A stretch of 64,000 bases of DNA from Methanomassiliicoccaceae archaeon COG_1 (GCA_028561875.1 JAQQTI010000001.1:372001-436000), one strand, 5' to 3'; positions 7,781 to 16,715 are shown, counted from the stretch's first letter. The notes: generated from the sequence alone by a model not told the origin. Made by a program: numbers and translations.

Positions 7781-7888
7781 ATGAAGAGAAGTTCGCGCGC
7801 CTGGAAGAAACGTGGTAACCAGCGTTGGAAATGGCGCAAGAAGAAGATGAGGAGAAGGAAGAGAGCAGCGAGAATGCGCAAGAAGTGA
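7781..7888 (+). CDS. rpl41e: Ribosomal protein eL41 (35 aa)
   Basis: A 35-residue, extremely basic peptide whose C-terminal two-thirds (RWKWRKKKMRRRKRAARMRK) match eL41, the smallest ribosomal protein of eukaryotes and some archaea; it is a single helix lying at the subunit interface. The start is fixed by a strong Shine-Dalgarno sequence (GAGGAG at 7771-7776, 4 bases before the ATG). The extra N-terminal ten residues (MKRSSRAWKK) are longer than in yeast L41. The gene sits between two intron-containing tRNAs and has no TATA box of its own that I can see, so it is probably made from the tRNA-Arg transcript. Confidence 0.85.
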   Translation: MKRSSRAWKKRGNQRWKWRKKKMRRRKRAARMRKK

Positions 7889-7912
7889 GCCGACGCTCTA
7901 GGCTCACCCAAT

Positions 7913-8084
7913 GGGGGTATAGGCTAACCTGGTAGACTAGCGGGCTCCAGTTATGAGCGTGATTTGATTGTTGTTGCTGAGTTATGATGAATAACTGGAG
8001 CGATGACTCATCAATTTCACGGGAGGTAGCTCCTCCCGTGGTGGAAACCCGCCTATGGGGGTTCAAATCCCTCTGCCCCCACCA
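7913..8084 (+). tRNA. tRNA-Trp (anticodon CCA) with long anticodon-loop intron
   Basis: Acceptor GGGGGTA/TGCCCCC (7913-7919 with 8074-8080), T-arm GGGGG-TTCAAAT-CCCTC, anticodon stem GCGGG (7940-7944) with CCCGC (8048-8052), and anticodon CCA at 7947-7949. About 96 bases interrupt the loop after position 37. The 3' CCA is encoded (8082-8084), unlike in the other tRNAs here. It starts 24 bases after the eL41 stop codon, so tRNA-Arg, eL41 and tRNA-Trp may share one transcript. A short hairpin follows at 8108-8124. Confidence 0.93.
7951..8046 (+). ncRNA. tRNA-Trp intron carrying a box C/D 2'-O-methylation guide
   Basis: The intron contains a D'-like CTGA (7977-7980), a perfect C'-type box ATGATGA (7984-7990) and a degenerate D box ATGA (8003-8006); the first C box is only partly conserved (GTGATTT, 7959-7965). 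The bases 7991-8001 are an 11-bp perfect complement of 7944-7954, the pre-tRNA anticodon region, and the residue opposite the fifth base before the D box is C34. This is the known arrangement in which the tRNA-Trp intron guides methylation of C34. The second guide, before CTGA, has no match in the tRNA. An 8-bp hairpin (8019-8039) closes the intron. Exact splice points are uncertain by a few bases. Confidence 0.8.
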
Positions 8085-8107
8085 ACCTGTGCATCCTGCA
8101 GACTTCG

Positions 8108-8124
8108 AACCCCGGATCGGGGTT
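8108..8124 (+). terminator. Hairpin after tRNA-Trp
   Basis: A perfect 7-bp stem (AACCCCG / CGGGGTT, 3-base loop) followed by T lies 24 bases after the tRNA and could end or protect the tRNA-Arg/eL41/tRNA-Trp transcript. Confidence 0.4.
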
Positions 8125-8428
8125 TCAAACCTCAGCAACCGCGTCCGCGCCCGGGCGGGCGCTTTATACATCCCTATTTTCGCGATCCCTCTCCCGATCC
8201 AGGCCCTGCGTTGCGGTAGAACCGCACTGTCGGCCGTCAGGCGATACGCCGCCCAGTATTCCGAAGCGGGTGTTGCAAAGTATCGTCCCCGCCGAAACCG
8301 CCCGTCCCCTTTTCGCCTCTACGGTCAAAGGGGGCCGTCGTACGTCGGCGGTCCCGGATTTTTGCAGATACAGGCCCGGCCGGTAGAAAGTAAATTATCC
8401 GCAGGCGGGGATTGGCATCGCGATAGGG
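8125..8428 (+). other. Intergenic spacer with the promoter of the secreted protein
   Basis: No gene is visible in this GC-rich spacer. The A/T-rich TAAATTATCC at about 8389-8398 lies 30 bases before the ATG at 8429 and is the probable TATA box of that gene; a second A/T patch (CTTTATACAT) is near 8161-8170. Long open frames here are by-products of high GC. Confidence 0.4.
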
Positions 8429-10315
8429 ATGCGCGCCGAGTACCTCGCCATAACTGCCATGGGTGTAGTCATAGCCTGCGCCGCCGCAGGGCTTGCGATT
8501 CTGAACGACGATGGGGACGATTCGCACGAGATGGAAACACACACGATCGAGTACGAGCTGGACGGCGGTGAGAACCACCCGAGCAACCCGAAGTCCTACA
8601 CCTACAGCCGCAAGGAGGCCGAATTACTGCTGTTCTACGGGGCGCAGAAGGAAGGATACGACTTCGACGGTTGGTACGCCGACCCGGATTTCGAGGAGCC
8701 CCTGCCCGATTTCCTTCGCGGGGACGTCAGGCTGTACGCGAAGTGGTCTCCGGTACTCACCGGGTGCGCGTACACCCTCGCCCTTTCGGGGACGCTCAGT
8801 GTGGGCCCGTACGGCACGACCACCGCCGCTGGCACCGTAGAGATATCTTACGTTGATTTCGATCCCGAGGCGAACGGTTGGTACGGGGCGTATCTTATAC
8901 ATCGCAAGGAGCATTTCGACCTCGAACCCGCGGACACCTCAAACCTCGAGTACTACGAGTGGGAGGATGCGGTCAGCGACCTCTACTCCATCACCAGTAG
9001 CAGCGTGCAGAGGGGCGTGACGTACGACGGGCACATGTGCGACCTGTACGTCGTGTCCCGCGACTCCGGGATGACGGTGACCGAGTACGTTGACGCCGAG
9101 AAGACGTGGCTTCCCCGTCACATTGTGCAGGAGAGGAAGGTCACCGGGACCCACCTCGAGGGAGGCTGCGTCTCATTCACGGAGACGAAGTCATGGGCCG
9201 GCGTGTCCGTCACCGTGCGCTCCGAGAGCGGCGTGGAGACCGGCGCGGACGCACTGAGCCACACTCCGGGCGGAAACGTGAGGCTCCATGCGGAGGGGGA
9301 TTCCTTCGCAGGCTGGTACGACCACTGCATGAATCTCCTGAGCAGGGAGAGGGACTTCGAATGTCGCCTCTCGGGAAGGGAGGCCACCTTCCTGGCCCTG
9401 GCGTCGGATCCCGACTACACCACGTACTCCGTCGGCGTCTGCACCATGAAGGCCGAGGTTCCGCTGGGGCCGGATGCCAGTTGGACTGTGACCTCCTACG
9501 CCGAAGGCGGGGGGACGACGACCCTCACCGGTTTGGCGCCGCAATTCCACTTCCGGAGTTCCGGCGTCTACTTCGTCGAGGCGTCGGACGGAACCGGCGC
9601 ATCGTTCCAGAAGGCATACTTTGTCGACAGCACAGGGATCAGGACATATGAGTGGGACTTCGGGGGAGAGAGCTGGTCCACGAGTCTCGGCATCCGCTTC
9701 AGCGACTACTACCACTTCAAGACGTTCCGCGGCGGCGACTACAGGGGCAACCCGGAGAACGTCGCCGCCACGATCTCATACGTGGTTACGGAATCCGAAA
9801 GGGATGACGCTTACATAGCGCAGCTCGCGGAGTTCTTCCGCTCCGTCGCGGACCGGAGGGCGTGGGACGACTACACTCTTGCCGACTTCGCTCTGAGATT
9901 CGTGCAGTTCGGGATACCGTACCTCGCCGATGACAGTCAATACGGGGCGAGCGAGTACTGGGCGTACCCGCTCGAGACACTTTACAACGGGAGGGGGGAC
10001 TGCGAGGACACATCGTTCCTGTACGCGGCGATCATGCGCGAGCTTGGATTCAAGACCGTCCTGTACGGCATGCCAAGCCATCTGGCAGCCGGGGTGCACG
10101 CGAACGAGGTGTCCGGCAGGAACCACTGCACCACGGAAGACGGCGTCGGATTCTATTATGCGGAGACGACTTACGCCCCGCCGTCCGGCGAGGACGGCAG
10201 AAGCCTCGGGCTGCTGTGGGCCCATCCGAGCTATTACCTCGATAAACAGAACGAGAACCCTGAGCTGCGGGTCTTCATCGCCTACAAAGTCCCGCCAAGG
10301 ACGGGCCAGCCATGA
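8429..10315 (+). CDS. Secreted InlB-type repeat and transglutaminase-like protein
   Basis: This 628-residue protein has an N-terminal hydrophobic segment (residues 7-25) followed by an acidic NDDGDD stretch, so it is exported and probably membrane-anchored. Residues 38-92 form one InlB/Listeria-Bacteroides (flg_new) repeat, with GYDFDGWYADP and LYAKW. The middle third is beta-rich and unassigned. The C-terminal 170 residues hold a transglutaminase-like cysteine-protease fold: the nucleophile in RGDCEDTSFLYAAIMRELG, then the histidine in PSHLAAGVH. Such proteins act on surface polymers or proteins in gut methanogens, but the substrate is unknown. It ends two bases before the convergent DUF711 gene. 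Confidence 0.75.
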   Translation: MRAEYLAITAMGVVIACAAAGLAILNDDGDDSHEMETHTIEYELDGGENHPSNPKSYTYSRKEAELLLFYGAQKEGYDFDGWYADPDFEEPLPDFLRGDVRLYAKWSPVLTGCAYTLALSGTLSVGPYGTTTAAGTVEISYVDFDPEANGWYGAYLIHRKEHFDLEPADTSNLEYYEWEDAVSDLYSITSSSVQRGVTYDGHMCDLYVVSRDSGMTVTEYVDAEKTWLPRHIVQERKVTGTHLEGGCVSFTETKSWAGVSVTVRSESGVETGADALSHTPGGNVRLHAEGDSFAGWYDHCMNLLSRERDFECRLSGREATFLALASDPDYTTYSVGVCTMKAEVPLGPDASWTVTSYAEGGGTTTLTGLAPQFHFRSSGVYFVEASDGTGASFQKAYFVDSTGIRTYEWDFGGESWSTSLGIRFSDYYHFKTFRGGDYRGNPENVAATISYVVTESERDDAYIAQLAEFFRSVADRRAWDDYTLADFALRFVQFGIPYLADDSQYGASEYWAYPLETLYNGRGDCEDTSFLYAAIMRELGFKTVLYGMPSHLAAGVHANEVSGRNHCTTEDGVGFYYAETTYAPPSGEDGRSLGLLWAHPSYYLDKQNENPELRVFIAYKVPPRTGQP

Positions 10316-11680
10316 TCAGTTTTTGAAGCTGTGGACCGGGGCGGGGATTCTCCCGCCGCGATTGATGAAGTCGGCGCAGCCGAACCTGCTCACGGGCATT
10401 ACCTTCGCGCTGCCCAGCAGTCCACCGAGCTCGATTTCGTCGCCTGCCTTCTTACCGATTACGGGGATGAGCCTGACTGCAGTGGTCTTGTTGTTGACCA
10501 TGCCGATCGCCATCTCGTCGGCGATCATGCCGGAGATGGTGGCCGCGGGCGTGTCACCCGGAATCGCGATCATGTCCAGCCCCACGGAGCAGACGCAGGT
10601 CATGGCCTCGAGCTTCTCTATGGTCAGCGCACCGATGTCCGCGGCCTCCGCCATGGAGGAGTCCTCGGTGACGGGGATGAATGCGCCCGACAACCCACCG
10701 ACGTAAGAGGAGGCCATTATGCCGCCCTTCTTCACCTGGTCGTTGAGGATGGCGAGCGCGGCGGTGGTTCCGGGCCCGCCGCAGCGCTCTATGCCCATTT
10801 CCTGCATGATATCCGCTATGGAGTCTCCGACGGCGGGGGTGGGGGCGAGGGACAAGTCGACGATGCCGAACGGCGTACCCAGCCTGGATGACGCCTCCTT
10901 TGCCACGAGCTGCCCCACGCGGGTGACCTTGAACGCGGTCTTTTTGATAGTCTCGCAGAGCACCTCAAAGCTTTGCCCCCTGACCTTGGATATGGCGGTG
11001 CGGATCACGCCGGGCCCGGATACCCCGACGTTGATGACCTTCTCCGGCTCGGTGACGCCGTGGAATGCGCCGGCCATGAACGGGTTGTCATCGGTGGGGT
11101 TGCAGAACACCACTAGCTTGGCGCAGCCGACGGAGTCGTGGTCCTTAGTGGCGACGGCGGTCTCAACGACCTTCTCACCCATCAGCTTGACGGCATCCAT
11201 ATCGATTCCGGTGCGGGTGCTCGCGAGGGAGACCGACGAGCAGAGGCGCTCGGTGGAGGCGAGGGCCTCCGGGATGGAATCCAAAAGTAGCCTGTCGGCG
11301 TCCGTCATGCCCTTCTGCACGAGGGCCGAGTACCCTCCGATGAAGTTCACACCGATCTTCTGCGACGCTCTGTCGAGGGACTTCGCGATTTCCACGAAGT
11401 CGCCGGGGGTCTTGCAGCAGGACGCCCCCACTATGGCGACGGGGGTGACGGACACCCTCTTGTTGATGATGGGAATACCGATCTCCAGGGCAATCTCGTC
11501 GCCCACGGATACGAGGTCCGATGCGCTCTCAACTATCCGTCCGTATATGCCGTCGCACGTCTCCCCGAGATCGTGAGAGCAGCATCCGAGAAGGGAGATC
11601 CCCATGGTGACGGTCCTGACGTCGAGGTTCTCGTTCGTCACCATCTGGTTGGTCTCGATTACCTCGTCGATGTCCACCAT
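10316..11680 (-). CDS. DUF711 (UPF0210) family protein
   Basis: The 454-residue product is a full-length DUF711/UPF0210 protein; features include [10 protein letters not shown] near residue 30, the Gly/Ala-rich core and the [20 protein letters not shown] segment region near residue 275. The family adopts a fold related to anaerobic pyruvate formate-lyase-like barrels, but no reaction has been shown. It is nearly always encoded beside a small ACT-domain protein (UPF0237), and that gene lies immediately upstream, four bases away. The pair is probably co-translated and may sense an amino acid through the ACT partner. Confidence 0.9.
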   Translation of the reverse strand: MVDIDEVIETNQMVTNENLDVRTVTMGISLLGCCSHDLGETCDGIYGRIVESASDLVSVGDEIALEIGIPIINKRVSVTPVAIVGASCCKTPGDFVEIAKSLDRASQKIGVNFIGGYSALVQKGMTDADRLLLDSIPEALASTERLCSSVSLASTRTGIDMDAVKLMGEKVVETAVATKDHDSVGCAKLVVFCNPTDDNPFMAGAFHGVTEPEKVINVGVSGPGVIRTAISKVRGQSFEVLCETIKKTAFKVTRVGQLVAKEASSRLGTPFGIVDLSLAPTPAVGDSIADIMQEMGIERCGGPGTTAALAILNDQVKKGGIMASSYVGGLSGAFIPVTEDSSMAEAADIGALTIEKLEAMTCVCSVGLDMIAIPGDTPAATISGMIADEMAIGMVNNKTTAVRLIPVIGKKAGDEIELGGLLGSAKVMPVSRFGCADFINRGGRIPAPVHSFKN

Positions 11681-13515
11681 AGCCTCAGATCCTGTGCATC
11701 ATGTTGAAGACGTCTTCGTGCTGCGCCCTGACAATGCAGCTCACCCTCTCGCCGATGGCGTCGAGGTCCGAGGAGAGTTCCGGGAACGGTTTGCTGCAGC
11801 CCTTGGTGTCCACGAGCATCATCATGGTGATGAACTCGTCCATGACGGTCTGCCTTATGTCCAGAATGTTGATGCCGTTCTCGGCGCAGTAGTTGCACAC
11901 CGGGGCGATGATTCCCGTATGGTCCTTGCCGACCAGCGTGATGATTGTTCTGTCTGCCATTTCGGTCGCCCTCCTTCTCCTTGAGAATGGCGTATTCGAT
12001 TGAATCCAATAGGGCGTACAGCGACGCCTCTATAACGTTTTGTGATACGCCGACGGTGGTCCAGGACCGCCTTCCGTCGGTGCTGGTCACCAGCACGCGG
12101 ACGGTGGACGCCGCGGCGCGGCGGTCCAGGACGCGGACCTTGTAGTCCGTCAGCGTTATCCCGCAGAGCTCGGGGTATAGTTTCCCGAGCGCCTTGCGAA
12201 GTGCCTTGTCCAGGGCGTCTACCGGCCCGTTCCCGTCGGCGGCGGTGTGCTCGGCGCACATCCCGTCGGAGACCTTCACCGAGGCCTCCGAGGTCATCTC
12301 TCCGCCGTTGACCGAGTCTATGTAAACGCGGAAGCTCTCGAGGGAGAACGGCGGGGATATCTCGCCGCGCATCTTCTTAACCAGCAGTTCGAAGGACGCG
12401 TCGGCGCCCTCGAACTCATATCCAGCGGCCTCCATCTCCTTGATTCTCCCCACGATCTCCCGGGCGTCGTTCTCCTCGGTGAGACCGAGCTCCCTCAGCT
12501 TGAGGGAGACACTCGCCTGGCCGGCCATGTCGGAGACGAGGATTCTCCTCGCGTTGCCGACGGCCTCCGGCGGGACGTGCTCGTAGGTGCGCGGGTCCCT
12601 CGCGATGGCGGAGACGTGCATGCCGCCCTTGTGCGCGAACGCCCCCTCGCCGACGTACGGCAGCCCAGTGGGACGGACGACGTTCTCGATCTCTGCGATC
12701 CCCGCGGAGAGGGCCCCGAGCCCGGAGAGGTCTATGCCGACGTCGTAGCCGGCCTTTAGCTTGAGGTTGGGGATTACCGTGCAGAGGTCGGCGTTGCCGC
12801 ACCTCTCACCGATACCGTTCACGGTGCCCTGCACCATGGTGGCCCCCGCGTCCACGGCGGCCATGGAGCAGGCCGTGGCCAGGCCGCAGTCGTTGTGGCA
12901 GTGAATGCCAATCGGAACCCCGAATGCGAGGAGCACGTCCCCGACGGCCGTCCCGACGGCGTCTGGTAGGGACCCGCCGTTGGTGTCGCAGAGGACTAAG
13001 CGATCGGCCCCCCCCTCCGCCGCCGACTCTAGACAGGACATCGCGTACTCCCTGTCCTCGCGGTAGCCGTCGAAGAAGTGCTCAGCGTCGAAGAGAACCT
13101 CCTTGCCGGCGTCCTTCAGGAACCGTACCGACCTCCTGATCATGGAGAGGTTCTCCCCCGGATCGACCTGCAGGGCGCTTTCGGCCTGTAAGCGGGAGGA
13201 TTTCCCGAATATACAGCACGTCCCCGCCCCGCATTCTACTAGGGCGCGGAGGTTGCCGTCCTCCTCCGGCGGGATCCCGCGCCGGCAGGTGCTGCCGAAG
13301 GCGGATATCCTGGACCTCTTCAGTTCCAGGGAGTCCAGATCGGCGAAGAGTGCGTCGTCGACGGGGTTCGACCCTGGCCATCCTGCCTCGATGTAGTCCA
13401 TTCCGAAGACGTCGAGCCTCCGCGTCATCTCCCTCTTGTCATCGACCGAAAACGAGATGCCCTCGGACTGCGCCCCGTCACGGAGCGTCGTGTCGTAGAA
13501 TTCGATTCCTGGCAT
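11659..13515 (-). CDS. cimA: (R)-citramalate synthase, frame overruns the next gene
   Basis: CimA condenses pyruvate and acetyl-CoA to citramalate, the first step of threonine-independent isoleucine synthesis. The HMGL-like TIM barrel is at the N-terminus: [17 protein letters not shown] with catalytic Arg-Asp, [13 protein letters not shown] with metal-binding histidines near 205, and GNADL near 240. The LeuA-type dimer/allosteric domain occupies about 390-510. Family members end near residue 515, at the [12 protein letters not shown] stretch. Here no stop follows, and the frame adds about 100 Arg/His-rich residues read out of frame through the ACT gene. A lost stop or one-base error near 11960-11975 is likely; the functional protein should end near there. 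It overlaps the homoserine dehydrogenase gene by 38 bases. Confidence 0.88.
   Translation of the reverse strand: MPGIEFYDTTLRDGAQSEGISFSVDDKREMTRRLDVFGMDYIEAGWPGSNPVDDALFADLDSLELKRSRISAFGSTCRRGIPPEEDGNLRALVECGAGTCCIFGKSSRLQAESALQVDPGENLSMIRRSVRFLKDAGKEVLFDAEHFFDGYREDREYAMSCLESAAEGGADRLVLCDTNGGSLPDAVGTAVGDVLLAFGVPIGIHCHNDCGLATACSMAAVDAGATMVQGTVNGIGERCGNADLCTVIPNLKLKAGYDVGIDLSGLGALSAGIAEIENVVRPTGLPYVGEGAFAHKGGMHVSAIARDPRTYEHVPPEAVGNARRILVSDMAGQASVSLKLRELGLTEENDAREIVGRIKEMEAAGYEFEGADASFELLVKKMRGEISPPFSLESFRVYIDSVNGGEMTSEASVKVSDGMCAEHTAADGNGPVDALDKALRKALGKLYPELCGITLTDYKVRVLDRRAAASTVRVLVTSTDGRRSWTTVGVSQNVIEASLYALLDSIEYAILKEKEGDRNGRQNNHHAGRQGPYGNHRPGVQLLRRERHQHSGHKADRHGRVHHHDDARGHQGLQQTVPGTLLGPRRHRREGELHCQGAARRRLQHDAQDLRLWWTSTR
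11685..11960 (-). CDS. ACT-domain protein, UPF0237 family
   Basis: A 91-residue single-ACT protein ([18 protein letters not shown] at the N-terminus, then the [20 protein letters not shown] strand-helix-strand region). ACT domains bind amino acids and regulate partner proteins; this subfamily accompanies DUF711 proteins, and the DUF711 gene follows four bases downstream. The upstream citramalate synthase frame runs without a stop across this whole gene in another frame, which cannot be its real end. Confidence 0.9.
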   Translation of the reverse strand: MADRTIITLVGKDHTGIIAPVCNYCAENGINILDIRQTVMDEFITMMMLVDTKGCSKPFPELSSDLDAIGERVSCIVRAQHEDVFNMMHRI

Positions 13516-14521
13516 GCCTCTTCCCCACCCTGAGGTCCATCAGAGCGATGAGGTCGCTTAGGATGGCGGAACCGGTCTCGATCTTCCCCGCGCCGCGGCC
13601 GTTGATGGTGACCGGCCCGGCTAGGTCGGCGTCAATCTGCGCCACATTGAGGGTGCCGGAAATGCTCAGCGGGTGTCCCCTCGGTATCAGCCGCGGAGAG
13701 ACTTCGAGCCTTGTATGCGAAACCTCGCCGATGAGGCGGACAACCATGTCGTGGGCGGCCGCCTGTGCGATGGCGTTGGCGGTGATCCCGGATATGCCGG
13801 TGATCCTCACGTCCTCGAACGTCACGTCGCGATGGAATACGGAGTTGGCGAGGATGACGACCTTCGCCGCGGTGTCATATCCCTCAATGTCGTTGGTGGG
13901 GTCGGTTTCCGCGTATCCGAGCTGCTGTGCTTCCTTGAGCGCCTGCTCGAAGGGCTGCCCCGAGTCCATCTTGCTCAGGATGTAGTTGCAGGTGCCGTTG
14001 AAAATCCCCCTCACCGAGGTGATTCTCTCGCCGATGAGGTTCTTATGGCAGAGGTTGATGATCGGCATCGCCCCGCCGACGCTTCCTTCGAAGCGGAGCT
14101 TGCACCCGTTGGCCCGGGCCAGCTCCACCAGGTCATGGAACTTCAGGGCCAGCGGGCCCTTGTTGACGGTGATGACGTCATGGCCGGTCTCCAGGGCGTG
14201 GGTGATGTTGACCAATCCCGCTCCGCCGTCCTTTATGTTGGTGGGAGACACCTCCACGAGGAGGTCGTACTCCACCGAGTCCATGACCTTGCGGGAATCA
14301 TTGTAACCCGCCTCGCCCACCGATCCCATGTCCCGCTTGCGCCCGGCGAGTTTCTTCAGGTCGATCCCCTTCGGGTCGACGGCGTAGGTTCTGGAATCCA
14401 TCACACAGACGATCACGGGGAGCTCGCCGTAACGTTCCCTGAGGAAATCCCTCCTTCTCTCGAGCACCTCCGTGAAACCCTGGCCGACGGTACCGTAGCC
14501 GGAGACGAGTATGCGCATCAT
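13478..14521 (-). CDS. hom: Homoserine dehydrogenase
   Basis: The 347-residue enzyme reduces aspartate semialdehyde to homoserine, the branch point to threonine and methionine. The Rossmann motif GYGTVGQGF is at residues 8-16, VEVSPTN near 92 and NKGPLAL near 121 belong to the nucleotide and catalytic region, and the substrate-binding signature with catalytic lysine and GIFNGTCNYILSKM is near 187-200, followed by AETDPTNDIEGYDTAAK. There is no C-terminal ACT domain; instead a separate ACT protein is encoded immediately upstream, one base away. Together with cimA downstream, this is an operon for threonine and isoleucine precursors. Confidence 0.95.
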   Translation of the reverse strand: MMRILVSGYGTVGQGFTEVLERRRDFLRERYGELPVIVCVMDSRTYAVDPKGIDLKKLAGRKRDMGSVGEAGYNDSRKVMDSVEYDLLVEVSPTNIKDGGAGLVNITHALETGHDVITVNKGPLALKFHDLVELARANGCKLRFEGSVGGAMPIINLCHKNLIGERITSVRGIFNGTCNYILSKMDSGQPFEQALKEAQQLGYAETDPTNDIEGYDTAAKVVILANSVFHRDVTFEDVRITGISGITANAIAQAAAHDMVVRLIGEVSHTRLEVSPRLIPRGHPLSISGTLNVAQIDADLAGPVTINGRGAGKIETGSAILSDLIALMDLRVGKRHARNRILRHDAP

Positions 14522-14522
14522 C

Positions 14523-15041
14523 TCAGAGCCCCCTGATGTAGATGAGGCCGTCCTTCTCGCAGGCCGTGGCCAGAAGCTCGTCTAGCTTGTCGAGGTCGCT
14601 CTGGGACTTCAACTCGGCGCTGATCATGGCGGTCCTGCGACCGTTGCCTCCGTTGCTGCTCGAGTAGGTGACGTCGACAGATTCGAAATCCACCCTTTGA
14701 GCGGCTTCGTCTAGCAGCTCGTCCACGTAACCCGCATTGAAAGTGCCGAGAATCATGTACTCCATGGTGCAGGTCTTGTAGACGCTGCCCATCTTAGATA
14801 TGATAACGTCCCGGGACTTCCATATCGCCTTGAGCCTGTCCAGCTCGCGGTTGGAGGAGACCTCGAAGGTGACGCTGACGAGAATCCTCTGATTTACTTT
14901 CTGTTCACGGTCATGTACCACTCCGACGATGTTCCCGTCGACCATCGAGATGGGCTCGAGTGAGCCCACCAGCTGGCCGGGGAGGTCCCTCACGTAGAGT
15001 TCGGCGTTTACCATCATAGAGACCACCGGGCGCGCGCCCAT
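14523..15041 (-). CDS. ACT-domain regulator paired with homoserine dehydrogenase
   Basis: A 172-residue protein with one ACT-like domain near the N-terminus (NAELYVRDLPGQLVGSLEPI) and a second alpha/beta domain from about residue 82. ACT proteins of this type precede homoserine dehydrogenase genes in many methanogens and probably give feedback control by threonine; this is inference from context. The start at 15041 is favoured because a TATA box (minus-strand TTTTTATATAACC, 15063-15075) places the transcript start within a few bases of it. A second start at MMVNAEL, eight residues in, is possible. Confidence 0.82.
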   Translation of the reverse strand: MGARPVVSMMVNAELYVRDLPGQLVGSLEPISMVDGNIVGVVHDREQKVNQRILVSVTFEVSSNRELDRLKAIWKSRDVIISKMGSVYKTCTMEYMILGTFNAGYVDELLDEAAQRVDFESVDVTYSSSNGGNGRRTAMISAELKSQSDLDKLDELLATACEKDGLIYIRGL

Positions 15042-15062
15042 CTATGCGTGCCTTATTTTTTA

Positions 15063-15075
15063 GGTTATATAAAAA
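15063..15075 (-). promoter_or_regulatory. TATA box of the ACT/hom/cimA operon
   Basis: Minus-strand TTTTTATATAACC centred about 28 bases before the ATG at 15041, implying a leaderless or nearly leaderless message for the whole operon. Confidence 0.65.
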
Positions 15076-15250
15076 GGAGGGGAGCGCCGGAGCGGGCGCT
15101 GCCGGCGACCGGATCCGATCCGCCATTTCCGCCAGGCGACGGGTATTGGTCGCGGTGCCGTAGGTGCCGGCGTAGATCAGTATGTGCAAGGCGCCCCATC
15201 GCCGGTTTCCCAACATCTTTTTAAAGAAGTGTACCCATAGGAAGTTTTAC

Positions 15251-15856
15251 ATGGCTGGAACCGTCGCGGATGCGAGATTGTGCCGGGAATGCGGGACCCC
15301 CATCGACGTGGGTCTCGACTTCTGTTCCTGGTGCGGGGCGTACTGCGAGCAACCTGCAGGCAGCGCCCCTGTCCCGGACGGGGCGCAGCAAGGTGTCAGC
15401 GGCGGGGAGTTCCAGCAGGCGGACCCCTACCTGGGCCGCGAGGACCTCCGCAAGATGGTGGAGGACAGCGTTCACCAGCTTACCATTGTCATGCTCCTAA
15501 TCTGGGTTTTCATGAGCCTGTTCGAGGGGATCGGCGGCATAATCATGGCAGGTGACGAGAGTGTCGTGGGGCGCATCATGTCGATGTCGCCCGGCTACGA
15601 GAAGGGCATGATCGAGTCCGACATCATCACGCTCGGCACGATTCTCGTGGCAAGCGGCTTGCTGGCTCTGTTCTCGGTAGTGCTCTGCAGGAGAAAGCGT
15701 CTTTGGAGGGGTGCCCTCCTCGCCTGTATCGCATCGGCGTCAGTAATGGTGCTCCCGGCGATTCTATTCTCGGATGTCATCTCATTCGTCTACGTCATGA
15801 TGGGTGTGGTGGTCTCCCTGAGGATCTGGCAGGGCCGCGGAGTCTTCGCCGACTGA
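15251..15856 (+). CDS. Zinc-ribbon membrane protein (201 aa)
   Basis: Counting from the ATG at 15251 (MAGTVADARLCREC), residues 11-30 form a zinc ribbon with CREC and CSWC pairs, residues 35-60 are a flexible linker, and four hydrophobic segments follow between 78 and 195. Proteins of this layout are abundant in Thermoplasmata-related methanogens and have no known function. An upstream in-frame ATG at 15182 is unlikely, since the added residues are basic and non-conserved and a TATA-like TTTTTAAAG lies near 15217-15225, about 30 bases before the chosen start. Confidence 0.72.
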   Translation: MAGTVADARLCRECGTPIDVGLDFCSWCGAYCEQPAGSAPVPDGAQQGVSGGEFQQADPYLGREDLRKMVEDSVHQLTIVMLLIWVFMSLFEGIGGIIMAGDESVVGRIMSMSPGYEKGMIESDIITLGTILVASGLLALFSVVLCRRKRLWRGALLACIASASVMVLPAILFSDVISFVYVMMGVVVSLRIWQGRGVFAD

Positions 15857-15917
15857 ACGCCTGGATTGGTGTTACGCGAAGGAGCAACTCTTATTACCGA
15901 TGTCTTGATGTAGTCCC

Positions 15918-16715
15918 ATGCGCAGGATTGCGATATACGGCAAGGGAGGCATCGGGAAGTCCACCTCTTCGGCGAATGTTACCGACGCCCTCGCCGAGCG
16001 CGGACTGCGGGTGATGCAAATTGGGTGCGACCCTAAGGCGGACTCCACGAGGCTACTCGGCGGTGATGGGAGCACCGTGCTCGACCTCATGCGTGAGGGC
16101 GCGGGCATCAAGCTACCGGACATTGTCCGCGAAGGTCTCCACGGCGCGCTCTGCGTGGAGTGCGGGGGGCCCCGCCCCGGCAAGGGCTGCGCGGGCAGAG
16201 GGATCATCGCCGCCTTCCAGGAGCTAGAGCGCCTCGATGCGGTATCGTTCTATCGCCCGGACGTCATAATCTACGACGTCCTCGGCGACGTGGTATGCGG
16301 CGGGTTCGCCCTGCCCATTCGGAACGGCTACGCGAGGGACGTGTTCGTCATCACTTCGGGGGAGATGATGTCCCTCTACGCGGCGAGGAACATCGCCGAG
16401 GCCGTGGAAGGTTTTCGCGCGGACGGTTACGCCCGCTTCGGCGGGCTGGTGCAGAACTCCCGTGGCGTGGAGGGCGAGGACACCCTCGTGGACGCGGCCG
16501 CGGCGGGGATGGGGTCGGAGGTCGTATTCAGGATTCCCCGCTCCCCGGAGGTGCAGAGGTGCGAAGCGATGGGGGTCACGGTGGTCTCCGGCGCACCCGA
16601 TTCTGAGATGGCGGACCGCTACCGGCGGCTCGCGGAAACGCTTTACACTCGCGCGGAGGACGTCTCCGGCGGTATGAGGCTAGGAGAGCCAACTGAGGAT
16701 TGTGATTGTCTATGA
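15918..16715 (+). CDS. cfbC: CfbC, reductase component of the F430 cyclase
   Basis: CfbC is the NifH-like ATPase that feeds electrons to CfbD for the six-electron reduction of Ni-sirohydrochlorin a,c-diamide to 15,17(3)-seco-F430-17(3)-acid, a step unique to methane-cycling archaea. The P-loop GKGGIGKS is at residues 9-16, the nucleotide switch region GCDPKADST at 36-44, and the two cysteines that bridge a 4Fe-4S cluster between subunits are C91 (GCAGRG) and C127 (VVCGGF). It opens the operon cfbC-cfbA-cfbE-cfbD-cfbB, in which successive genes overlap or abut. A TATA-like block at about 15890-15897 lies 25-28 bases before the ATG, so the operon message may be leaderless. Confidence 0.95.
   Translation: MRRIAIYGKGGIGKSTSSANVTDALAERGLRVMQIGCDPKADSTRLLGGDGSTVLDLMREGAGIKLPDIVREGLHGALCVECGGPRPGKGCAGRGIIAAFQELERLDAVSFYRPDVIIYDVLGDVVCGGFALPIRNGYARDVFVITSGEMMSLYAARNIAEAVEGFRADGYARFGGLVQNSRGVEGEDTLVDAAAAGMGSEVVFRIPRSPEVQRCEAMGVTVVSGAPDSEMADRYRRLAETLYTRAEDVSGGMRLGEPTEDCDCL

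Noticed and set aside
7984-8571. Plus-strand open frame of 195 codons
   Set aside because: It starts inside the tRNA-Trp intron and runs through a spacer; no protein features.
12247-12759. Plus-strand frame of 170 codons opposite cimA
   Set aside because: Shadow of the citramalate synthase gene.
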